64,000 nucleotides of DNA, taken from assembly GCA_016187565.1 (NCBI GenBank), contig JACPJR010000035.1, positions 1-64,000 on the forward strand, written 5' to 3'. This DNA comes from Candidatus Woesearchaeota archaeon (lineage in GTDB: Archaea > Nanobdellota > Nanobdellia > Woesearchaeales > JACPJR01). Position numbers and translations under genes: made by a program. The notes under the pieces are model-generated. The model ran no database searches, was not told the origin of the DNA, and was given only the letters and a program-made list of their open reading frames with translations. Positions 57,132 to 64,000 of this stretch are shown in pieces; positions within the stretch are counted from its first letter, which is position 1; every line of letters begins with the position of its first letter.

Positions 57132-57158
57132 ACCTAAAAATAGGTAGCCACTATATAA
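57132..57158 (-). promoter_or_regulatory. MNT/HEPN promoter with palindrome
   Basis: ACCTA-AAAA-TAGGT (57132-57145) is an inverted repeat between a minus-strand TATA box (TTTTATATAG, 57149-57158 read in reverse) and the MNT start. It is a likely operator for autoregulation by the MNT winged helix (inference). The opposite gene at 57229 has its own TATA (TTTATA, about 57199) about 27 nt before its ATG. Confidence 0.5.
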
Positions 57159-57228
57159 AACTTGCTATTTTTAAAGTTGATTAGCGAAAACATAACATTT
57201 TTATACTATTGGTAATTATTCATACCAT

Positions 57229-57843
57229 ATGGTCGATAAAGCAACCGATATTAAACTAAGGATTTTGAATCTTTACTGCTCAGATTACTTGGTCCAACAT
57301 CATATCCGAGAGATGGCTACATTAATTAAAAAAAGCCATGTTACGCTTCTTTCTCACCTGAGTGCGTTGGAGAAAGACAAAGTTCTGAATGCTAAGACCA
57401 TAGGCAAAAACAAAGTTTATACCTTAAATCTTGAGAATACCCTCACCAAACATTATCTGATAATGAGCGAAGTTTTTGAATCAATACGTTATCAAGAACA
57501 ACTATTTCTGATTAAGAGAATAACCACGGAAATTGCTAACCATAATATTCCTGGCTCAGTCATCTTGTTTGGTTCTTATGCTAAAAAAACGTTCACCGGA
57601 GATAGTGATATAGATCTCTTTTATTTGGGCGATAGTAACGAGAAAGATATCAGCAAAATAAAAACCATTGGGAAGATGTACGGAAAAACTATCGCTATTA
57701 AGACCGCAACAGTACAAAACTTTGCGAAGGGATTGAGAAAAAAGGATGCTTTAATTATGGAAATCCTAAAATACCACATCATTTTACTCAATCACGATAG
57801 TTTTATCAATGCATTATGGAGCTACTACGGTGAGATTTCATGA
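57229..57843 (+). CDS. Second winged-helix/MNT nucleotidyltransferase
   Basis: A 204-aa protein of the same plan as the one at 56492: a winged helix (HIREMATLIKKSHVTLLSHL, then SALEKDKVLNAKTIGKNKVY) and an MNT domain (GSVILFGSYAKKTFTGDSDI followed by DLFYLGDSN). The C-terminal ALIMEILKYHIILLNHDSFI part is typical of HEPN-linked antitoxins. Its partner is probably the short gene at 57887. The leaderless start is supported by the TATA position. Confidence 0.82.
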   Translation: MVDKATDIKLRILNLYCSDYLVQHHIREMATLIKKSHVTLLSHLSALEKDKVLNAKTIGKNKVYTLNLENTLTKHYLIMSEVFESIRYQEQLFLIKRITTEIANHNIPGSVILFGSYAKKTFTGDSDIDLFYLGDSNEKDISKIKTIGKMYGKTIAIKTATVQNFAKGLRKKDALIMEILKYHIILLNHDSFINALWSYYGEIS

Positions 57844-57886
57844 AGAAAAAGTTTCTAAAGACACAACATTTCTAAGGTGATTTTTC

Positions 57887-58045
57887 ATGTCAGATGGTAA
57901 AGATCCAAAAAAACATGTTTTTTGGTGCTGGAAGCAAAACCGAGGTATAAAGCTTGAAGATCCAAATGATAATCTATGCAAAGCTTACATCGAGAAAGCA
58001 AAAAGTGCATTGAGAATATTTCGGAAAGTCACACCAAGAAGATAA
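57887..58045 (+). CDS. Truncated HEPN-like protein (52 aa)
   Basis: The ATG at 57887, with AAGGTGA 6 nt upstream, encodes VFWCWKQNRGIKLEDPNDNL and CKAYIEKAKSALRIFRKV, then stops. The segment looks like the N-terminus of HEPN partner proteins (a W-x-K-Q-x-G-I-K-L-x-x-P-N-x-N-L opening and an AYIEKA helix). The remaining about 80-100 residues of a HEPN domain are missing. It is either a degenerate toxin or a minimal form. It lies 43 nt after its nucleotidyltransferase. Confidence 0.62.
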   Translation: MSDGKDPKKHVFWCWKQNRGIKLEDPNDNLCKAYIEKAKSALRIFRKVTPRR

Positions 58046-58092
58046 GAAAAAAACTTATGAATCTCTTTCCCTAAAAACATTCGCTTCACACT

Positions 58093-59283
58093 TCAACACA
58101 AACATTGCTGGCCATGCCCATGCTGGTATTGCTGGCCAAATGCCTGGATTTTCTCAACAACAAGCTGGCGTGGGTTTCCGTCGATAGCTCCAGTAAATGC
58201 CGCTTCCCATTCGTTTGATTTCTGTGACCAGTTATCATGCAACCATTGATGAACCTGGAGCACACTATGGTTATAGACCTTGACCAGGAAACGCAATGTT
58301 TCTGGCTCATTCCAGTGTTCGTGACAGGCACGGTGTAAGGTATACAAATGATCCCTAACATAGGCTTGTAGTCCGGGTAAGCCTCCTTTTTGATGATGGG
58401 CAAAGGCATTGTTGAGTTTTACGGCATTAAGTCCGTATTGATAAGCAATCTTCTGTCGTTCCACAGTCTGTTCATGGATGATGTGTTGATAATCCTTGCC
58501 TTGGAGAACATGCCCCAGAACTGGACCAACTTTTGTTACCCAAAGATCGTGTGTTCCGGTTGCCTCGGTCCTAATATGTCCCTGATGATAGCCAGTTATC
58601 TTCACCTTGCCTTTGAACCATTCTCGGCCTTTATCCCTGCCAATGAGGAATTTCCCCGGTAAAATGCGTTCGAGCTCTGCTTGATTGACGTTGGTTAATC
58701 GTACCAAGAAGTAGAGCTGTTCAAGGGTTATGTCAGGAAGGCTGATGTAAAGGTCTGCCCGTTGTTTGTTGCCTGCAAGCTGATCGAGCTTTTTGATGAG
58801 TTCCATCTGCACCTGCGTTGTTTGTTCATTTTCCTCAAGCAAACGAATGATCTGCTCACTGGTTTCTGCATAATTTCCTTGATGCATGCCACGATCACAG
58901 AGCTGGAGAGCGCTCTTAATCGCTGTTGTACTCGGAATATGGAACTGAGGAAGGAGCTGCTCAGGGTAATAGGTGTACAAGGCAGCGCCACTTCCTTGCC
59001 TGCTCCATGTTGCATGCGTTCGACACCGTTCTTCAATAAGCTGCATGATTTCCAAAAGATGGTTGAGGAGAATCTTGGTAACTCTGAGTCGTCTTTCCTG
59101 CACCGGTGTAAGCCTTCCTTCTTCTGCTTGAGGTTGTCCCTGCTCTGCTGCATCGAGTTGTGCAAGGGTTTGCTTTGCTGCCTCTACTTGATGGACGATC
59201 CGCTCTAAGTCTCGGCGAAATGCCTCTTCACTCTCACGCTGCTGTGTTTCTAGTACTTGTTCCGGATCTTTGATTGCTACCAT
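58093..59283 (-). CDS. Unknown soluble helical protein in surface operon
   Basis: A 396-aa protein with a coiled N-terminal half (LERIVHQVEAAKQTLAQLDA; LLNHLLEIMQLIEERCRTHA), a middle with DLYISLPDITLEQLYFLVRL and a C-terminal His/Gln-rich end (FGQQYQHGHGQQCLC). It has no signal peptide or membrane segment. The start is the ATG at 59283; it follows the 1046-aa gene stop by 7 nt, so it is part of the same operon. No family is recognised. Confidence 0.65.
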   Translation of the reverse strand: MVAIKDPEQVLETQQRESEEAFRRDLERIVHQVEAAKQTLAQLDAAEQGQPQAEEGRLTPVQERRLRVTKILLNHLLEIMQLIEERCRTHATWSRQGSGAALYTYYPEQLLPQFHIPSTTAIKSALQLCDRGMHQGNYAETSEQIIRLLEENEQTTQVQMELIKKLDQLAGNKQRADLYISLPDITLEQLYFLVRLTNVNQAELERILPGKFLIGRDKGREWFKGKVKITGYHQGHIRTEATGTHDLWVTKVGPVLGHVLQGKDYQHIIHEQTVERQKIAYQYGLNAVKLNNAFAHHQKGGLPGLQAYVRDHLYTLHRACHEHWNEPETLRFLVKVYNHSVLQVHQWLHDNWSQKSNEWEAAFTGAIDGNPRQLVVEKIQAFGQQYQHGHGQQCLC

Positions 59284-59290
59284 GGTGTGT

Positions 59291-62200
59291 TTATTCTCTT
59301 GGTGGAACAAAAGGATGGATTCTGGGTGGATCAACAATAGGACCAGATGCAGGAATATTCACTGCTGCCAACTCATCAATGCCTGCTTGAAGGGTTTGTA
59401 GTACCCTACCAATTTGTATAGTTGCTTCATCAGAAGGAACTCCAGTAAAGAGCGTTTCATAACTACTAGTAAGCTTTCTCCCCAATCGAGGGAGATCAGT
59501 CCCACTAATGTCAGATCGTATCTGCACAAGTTGCTGTATACTCGTCCGGAGGTCTACGGAAGAATCAAAACGGACCCAATTACTGAATTTGTTACTGTAC
59601 CGAGATATCGCCTGAAGAATAGAGTCTCGCAAGAACTCCCTAAACGCCATGAATCTATTATCATTTTCCAAGCTATACCGTATGCCTTCCACCCCTCTGC
59701 TTATGTCATCAGTTATACGTACACAGTCCCTCTGTGCTTTTCTGCACGCTTGTAACTGTGCATCATCAGCTCCTGAAGCTGATCTCGGTGGAAGACTGGA
59801 AGGTGGAGGAGCACGATCACCGCTCGGTGGAACAACACTAGGGATCACTGTTGGAGTAATTGGCTCAGCATATGGAATATCCACTGCTGCTAACTCATTA
59901 ATGCCTGTTTGAAGGATGTCTATGACTTCGTTTGCTCTCGCAACCGCTTCATCAGCAGGAATTCCAGCAAAGAGTTCTCCATACTTTTCTGTAAACGTTG
60001 CCCCTTGTTGAGGCAGAACATAACTACACAAATGATATCTTATAGTAGTCAGTGCACTACCGTCTGTGTCGAGGTGATCTAATGACTCAAACGTGATGTT
60101 CTTGAGTCTGAGCTCATAACGATCTATGTCTGCAAGAACTACGTTTAAGTATGTCCTTAGATTACCATCTGCCAAGCTACGCCGTATGCTGTCCACCCCT
60201 CTCTCTATGTTATTAGTGATGCGTAGACAGTTCCGAAGTGCACTTCTGTACGGTCGTAACTCTGCATCACCATCAGTTCCTGAACGTGGAGGAGTATCCC
60301 AATCAGCACTTCCTGAATGACTTCCACCAGCATCTTCTGGAGGATGTCCACCAAGTTCTCGCAAGATTGCTTCCAATTGTGGGATTGCACGTCGAAGTTC
60401 TGAGTGTATTGTCTGTAAAGAGGATATTCTTTCACGAGTGAGGCGATATCTATCAGGGTAAGGGATCATATCCGTAAGCTGTACGGCGTACTGACCCAGA
60501 GTTGGAAGAGCACCACCCTCCCCTGAAAGGAGGTCAATGATTCTTGGAATGACTCGCTCTTCAAATGCCTTGCTTGCCCAATGCGCCCCATAAATAAAGC
60601 GCATAATCTGATAGTGAAGATTGAACGTTTCGTTAAAGAAAGCGTCTTGGTTCAATCCAGTCGCTATAAATTCATTAACAAAACCATCAGAACCATCAAA
60701 AACATAACCAATTGACAATACCCGGATAACATCATCATGAATTTCAGGAGTAGCGTTTGATCGTATCCGTTCTTCAACCACGCGATTCAACGAGGTAAGG
60801 ATATGAGTAATACGATGAATCGAATTTGTCACGTGAGCTTGTCTTGCACGTTCATTTCTCGCAGCAACAGGTTCTAGTGTTGTTCTACGGAATCCTCTAC
60901 GCCATGTTCTTTTACCTCGCTGATCACTTTCATCATTATCAACCAAAAGAGGTGGTGGGATGTCTAGTCCTCTCAGTTCTTCAATAGCATGTTTAATGAC
61001 ATTGATTATCTGCGTACAGGCACCTTTTTCAGAGTCAGCTAATCCTTCGTTTACCTCAGGAAATCCGTCTAAGTAAGATTGCAAGCCGAAAATAGAATCG
61101 TCTCTCAAATCCGAGAGTTGATTAAAGAAGTGTACTGGATGTTTCTCGCTCTTAAGTGCATCACATTGTTTGATAGTCTTCTTGATCCACGCAATAAGCC
61201 ACTTTAGTCGCTCTGCAAAAGGTGTTTCAGTAGCTGAACGGAATCTTTTTCTCGGTTTGTATAAATCCTCTGCATTGTCGCGCACATTAGCAAGAATTTC
61301 TCTTATGTTCAGACGTATCTCATGATACCTTGTTACCAATTCCTCCGGATTGAATCCTCCAGCAGCACCCCCACCTCCTCTCGGTAGTCCTCTGGCCCCC
61401 CCACCAAGCGCATCTTCTACGGTTCCCGTTGCTGCATGAACAGCACCTTCTACATCTTCTGCTCCTGCTCGTCTTATTCTGGATTCTCGAGCACTTGATA
61501 TTCCTCTCTGTATTCGGAGGGCAACAAACAATAGTAGAGCAGCGATAATAAGCGAATATGCAGACCGACCAACCAGCGTATTTGGGTTCACAATGTCACC
61601 AGCTACGCTAAGAGCTTTACTTCCGAAATCAACAGTTTTGTCTCCTACACCACATGATTCGACGGTAAAGGATACTACCATTGAATCACTGAGCTGATTT
61701 TGGTTATAGAATACTTCCACAACGAGACTATAGTCTCCCTCATCAGCATCGTCATCAACGGTGATGGGATAAACCACCACTATTCCGGTACCTCTCTCCA
61801 ATGAATAGGCAGAAGTTGGTTCCCAATTAACAATACCATCAGTGCTCCTTATGTCAACAACAATCCCTTCTTCATCATAACCACCAACATTATCTATGTT
61901 GAAAGATAACTCTGCGTTACGTTCACATTTCAGGTTATCAGGGATAAGCTCAGGATTTGTAATGGTGATCTTATGTTCTTCTGTACCTCCTCCTGGTGGT
62001 GTGGTTCCTGGTGGTGTGGTTCCTGGTGGTGTGGTTCCTGGTGGTGTGGTTCCTGGTGGTGTGGTTCCTGGTGGTGTGGTTCCTGGTGGTGTGGTTCCTG
62101 GTGGTGTGGTTCTTGGAGGTGGTGCTACTCCGGTAATATTCCCGATCTTTTGGTTTAAATCCTGAATCTCCTGTTGGTATTTCGACGTGCCACTAAGGGA

Positions 62201-62431
62201 ATCACTCGCCAAATAATAGTCGACCGCTTTTTTGTAGAGGGTGGTGTCAGGCAGTGTACTAGGAGTAACATCATCTGCAATCTTTTTGAGTTGATCTGCA
62301 GTGGTTTTTGCTGATGCTGAACGCTTTGCTCGGATTTCTTCAGGTGTAGGGACTGCAGCAACCAGACTGAGAACTAGTAACATGATGACTATACTCGTTC
62401 CGAACATCAGCCACTTATTCATTTCCTGCAT
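59291..62431 (-). CDS. Large membrane-anchored surface protein with PGTTP repeats
   Basis: A 1046-aa protein. A hydrophobic N-terminal segment or signal (LMFGTSIVIMLLVLSLVAAV) is followed by a helical stretch, then seven PGTTP repeats (about residues 112-150), then a CARDB/Ig-like exterior domain (LKCERNAELSFNIDNVGGYD; VVYPITVDDDADEGDYSLVV). A membrane span follows near 287-303 (SLIIAALLLFVALRI). The long C-terminal part (about 330-1046) is helical and contains an internal duplication (YRSALRNCLRITNNIERGVD and CRKAQRDCVRITDDISRGVE). No family is recognised. It overlaps the OmpA-like gene by 13 nt. Confidence 0.75.
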   Translation of the reverse strand: MQEMNKWLMFGTSIVIMLLVLSLVAAVPTPEEIRAKRSASAKTTADQLKKIADDVTPSTLPDTTLYKKAVDYYLASDSLSGTSKYQQEIQDLNQKIGNITGVAPPPRTTPPGTTPPGTTPPGTTPPGTTPPGTTPPGTTPPGTTPPGGGTEEHKITITNPELIPDNLKCERNAELSFNIDNVGGYDEEGIVVDIRSTDGIVNWEPTSAYSLERGTGIVVVYPITVDDDADEGDYSLVVEVFYNQNQLSDSMVVSFTVESCGVGDKTVDFGSKALSVAGDIVNPNTLVGRSAYSLIIAALLLFVALRIQRGISSARESRIRRAGAEDVEGAVHAATGTVEDALGGGARGLPRGGGGAAGGFNPEELVTRYHEIRLNIREILANVRDNAEDLYKPRKRFRSATETPFAERLKWLIAWIKKTIKQCDALKSEKHPVHFFNQLSDLRDDSIFGLQSYLDGFPEVNEGLADSEKGACTQIINVIKHAIEELRGLDIPPPLLVDNDESDQRGKRTWRRGFRRTTLEPVAARNERARQAHVTNSIHRITHILTSLNRVVEERIRSNATPEIHDDVIRVLSIGYVFDGSDGFVNEFIATGLNQDAFFNETFNLHYQIMRFIYGAHWASKAFEERVIPRIIDLLSGEGGALPTLGQYAVQLTDMIPYPDRYRLTRERISSLQTIHSELRRAIPQLEAILRELGGHPPEDAGGSHSGSADWDTPPRSGTDGDAELRPYRSALRNCLRITNNIERGVDSIRRSLADGNLRTYLNVVLADIDRYELRLKNITFESLDHLDTDGSALTTIRYHLCSYVLPQQGATFTEKYGELFAGIPADEAVARANEVIDILQTGINELAAVDIPYAEPITPTVIPSVVPPSGDRAPPPSSLPPRSASGADDAQLQACRKAQRDCVRITDDISRGVEGIRYSLENDNRFMAFREFLRDSILQAISRYSNKFSNWVRFDSSVDLRTSIQQLVQIRSDISGTDLPRLGRKLTSSYETLFTGVPSDEATIQIGRVLQTLQAGIDELAAVNIPASGPIVDPPRIHPFVPPRE
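61992..62110. repeat. 15-bp tandem repeat encoding PGTTP
   Basis: A nearly perfect tandem array of about eight GGTGGTGTGGTTCCT units (plus-strand reading) inside the 1046-aa gene, encoding the Pro/Thr spacer on the minus strand. Identical copies suggest recent expansion by slippage. Pro/Thr spacers are often glycosylated in archaeal surface proteins. Confidence 0.85.
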
Positions 62432-63630
62432 CCCTCACGATCATATTCTTGTGAAAGAGCATCAGCGTCTTCATAGAGCTTGTCAGCTTCATCAGCGTAT
62501 TCCATTTTTTTGGTAGGATCTGTTGCTTTATCTCTGTTATTTTCAGCGTTTTCGGCTGCTTTGATTTTTTCATCAATCTGCTTCTCCAAAGCTTTGCAGT
62601 TTGGTTTCTGAGAAGGATCAGTTGTTGTGCTTTGTTTACAGGTACATTGGATGACATATCTTCGGTTTGGTTTCAGAGTTTCCTCAGGGGCAGTATCAGG
62701 ATCTGCTCGATCATCGGCACTAGGAGAACTAAATGCCCAGGTAGACCCTTCTCCAGAGGCACTGATTGACCCATATCCTGGACCCCATTCTTCGAGAATG
62801 GCTTGCTTAACCGCCTCTGCACGATCAGATGAAAGTTGTGTATTATACGACTCATCACCCTCCATGCTTGCATAGCCATAAATACGGATGGTTCCTGACT
62901 GACAATTGATACCATCTGCACTCACCTGTGTTGCAGGATTTTCCTCACCCTCAATGATATCACCAAGAGAGGCTTTGTTTACTGCGAAAATACCTTCGAT
63001 TTTACAATCCCCTCTACCTTTCCCTCCAGTTCCTGGAAGATGAACATCAGGTAATCCTGGACGTGGAAGATCAACACGGCCAAAGGACGTGTCAAAGAGA
63101 CCACCAAATCCTCCACCAGTGCCATCAGACAAGAGATAGCCTGCTAACAAAAACATCAAAAAGGTTAATAGCAAGGCCAACAAGAAGGCTCTCCATTTGC
63201 TCATGCCTGCCTTAACCAAGACATTCCAGATGAGCCAGACAATAATCATAAACAAGAATGCCTTAGCAAAGGGAAAGAGTAATGCTACGGAAACATTAGT
63301 GTACAGCACAAGGGGAATAGCCATGGCTAATCCCAAAGAAACAGCAACACCAACAACAGCACCGTGCGGAGTTTTATCACCTGCCCATTTATGCAGCCCC
63401 ATGTAACAGGCTGCGGTAAACATAATAAAGAAAATAGCAAAATCAATGATCTTAGCATAGCTCTGGTATTGATTGTTGCTAAAGAAACTATTCAAATCAT
63501 AAAGTATATTTTCAAGAGAATTGGCAAGGCCAGCAGACACGTCTACAGCAAGAAGGCTCATAAACACAAGGACTGCTCCTACCATGAAAACCGTTTTCAG
63601 GGTTATCATCCCGCTCTTTTCCAGCTGCAT
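62419..63630 (-). CDS. Membrane protein with OmpA-like C-terminal domain
   Basis: A 403-aa protein with five to six membrane segments in residues 1-170 (TVFMVGAVLVFMSLLAVDVS, IDFAIFFIMFTAACYMGLHK, AFLLALLLTFLMFLLAGYLL). A Gly-rich linker (GTGGGFGGLFDTSFGRVDLP) leads to a domain with IRIYGYASMEGDESYNTQLS followed by SDRAEAVKQAIL, SGEGSTW and PNRRYVIQC, the pattern of OmpA/MotB domains (alpha/beta, LSxxRAxAVxxxL, NRRV). The end is a charged helix (KAAENAENNRDKATDPTKKM). OmpA domains normally bind peptidoglycan, so its presence in an archaeon is notable. Confidence 0.75.
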   Translation of the reverse strand: MQLEKSGMITLKTVFMVGAVLVFMSLLAVDVSAGLANSLENILYDLNSFFSNNQYQSYAKIIDFAIFFIMFTAACYMGLHKWAGDKTPHGAVVGVAVSLGLAMAIPLVLYTNVSVALLFPFAKAFLFMIIVWLIWNVLVKAGMSKWRAFLLALLLTFLMFLLAGYLLSDGTGGGFGGLFDTSFGRVDLPRPGLPDVHLPGTGGKGRGDCKIEGIFAVNKASLGDIIEGEENPATQVSADGINCQSGTIRIYGYASMEGDESYNTQLSSDRAEAVKQAILEEWGPGYGSISASGEGSTWAFSSPSADDRADPDTAPEETLKPNRRYVIQCTCKQSTTTDPSQKPNCKALEKQIDEKIKAAENAENNRDKATDPTKKMEYADEADKLYEDADALSQEYDREGCRK

Positions 63631-63631
63631 C

Positions 63632-64000
63632 TTAAAAATACCCCTTGATTTTCTTCACTTCCTGAATAATTATCTCTTCACCATGAAGGATTGCTGCATC
63701 CCGCAATAAGGTAAGTGTTTCTTTATCCCGTTTGAGAAGGTTTTGATAAAATTCTTCAACAGTTGAACAGACAAGATTTTCCGGTGCAAATTCTCCAAAC
63801 ACAGGGCTAGGGATTGGAGGATCAAGAAATAATGCTACCCTTTTCTGATCCGTAACAAGCAATGCAGCACAATGAGGAAATTCCAACATCTTTTGGTACT
63901 TTTTCTCATCAAGCTCATGCTGCGCAAGAATAAAGGCCAGTAAGTTTCGTACAACCTTTGAGCCAAGATTTAACGTGTAAAAGATTCCCGTACCAATCTT
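63632..64000 (-). CDS. Partial gene, winged-helix type protein (start outside the window)
   Basis: At least 122 codons, open to the right edge. The first visible part (KIGTGIFYTLNLGSKVVRNL followed by LAFIL) resembles the wing and linker of winged-helix proteins linked to MNT antitoxins in DPANN archaea. The rest (CAALLVTDQKRVALFLDPPI; EEFYQNLLKRDKETLTLLRD; IIIQEVKKIKGYF) could be a degenerate nucleotidyltransferase or another small domain. The ATG at 63889 is probably internal. It ends 1 nt before the OmpA-like gene starts, so it leads the same operon. Confidence 0.6.
   Translation of the reverse strand, partial: KIGTGIFYTLNLGSKVVRNLLAFILAQHELDEKKYQKMLEFPHCAALLVTDQKRVALFLDPPIPSPVFGEFAPENLVCSTVEEFYQNLLKRDKETLTLLRDAAILHGEEIIIQEVKKIKGYF

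Noticed and set aside
61992-62110. Tandem repeat as a CRISPR array
   Set aside because: The units are 15 bp with no spacers and encode an in-frame PGTTP repeat in a surface protein.

Overview
The window is archaeal chromosome. It carries an archaeal 16S rRNA, aIF5B, archaeal-type Trm1, Trm-G10 and RtcA, a SecF-SecD pair in archaeal order, archaeal EF-1beta beside its zinc-ribbon neighbour, four TrmB-family regulators, and many genes with a TATA box 23-29 bases upstream of the ATG (leaderless transcripts). The moderate-to-low GC content, many small unknown proteins, MNT/HEPN modules, a phasin-like/UbiB pair and an OmpA-like domain suggest a DPANN lineage such as Woesearchaeota. The phylum is my inference, not something the sequence proves.

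Layout. 0-10 kb: tRNA methyltransferases (Trm-G10, TrmJ), a TrmB regulator divergent from a PEP-mobile-domain protein, YhbY, a Kef antiporter, NAD(P)HX dehydratase, and a run of unknown, partly disordered proteins. 10-20 kb: a tandem Fis-like HTH protein, alanine dehydrogenase, a frameshifted unknown gene, aIF5B, a small hydrolase, Trm1, EF-1beta, a zinc ribbon, a coiled-coil protein, RtcA and a lipoprotein. 20-26 kb: two paralogous secreted proteins flank a membrane-anchored winged-helix regulator and a DUF460 nuclease-like protein. 26-33 kb: a methyltransferase/TrmB divergent pair, then the rRNA operon 16S - tRNA-Ala - 23S. The tRNA-Ala has two introns and the 23S carries a 316-nt group I intron.

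33-41 kb: DUF4013, a truncated Hel308-type helicase, two tiny coupled genes, a CDF transporter, then a four-gene cluster (ureohydrolase, unknown, NodU/CmcH carbamoyltransferase, methyltransferase) divergent from a TrmB. 41-43.5 kb: a diversity-generating retroelement (DGR). The variable protein carries a variable repeat (VR), the adenine-rich template repeat (TR) lies just downstream, and the reverse transcriptase survives only as about 50 N-terminal codons. A frameshifted IS200-type transposase sits next to it. 43.5-56 kb: kinase, M20 peptidase, CutA, cis-prenyltransferase, phasin-like protein, UbiB kinase, UMP kinase, small EamA-type transporters, SecD and SecF. 56-58 kb: two MNT/HEPN modules head to head, the second with a truncated HEPN. 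58-64 kb: a cell-surface operon with a 1046-aa membrane protein (PGTTP repeats) and a membrane protein with an OmpA-like domain.

The most notable items are the DGR remnant, the group I intron in archaeal 23S rRNA, the two-intron tRNA-Ala, two families of double-hairpin repeats (one inserted into the transposase gene), and the regulated carbamoyltransferase cluster. Nothing resembling a CRISPR array or a 5S rRNA gene was seen. Sequence comparisons were done by eye only.
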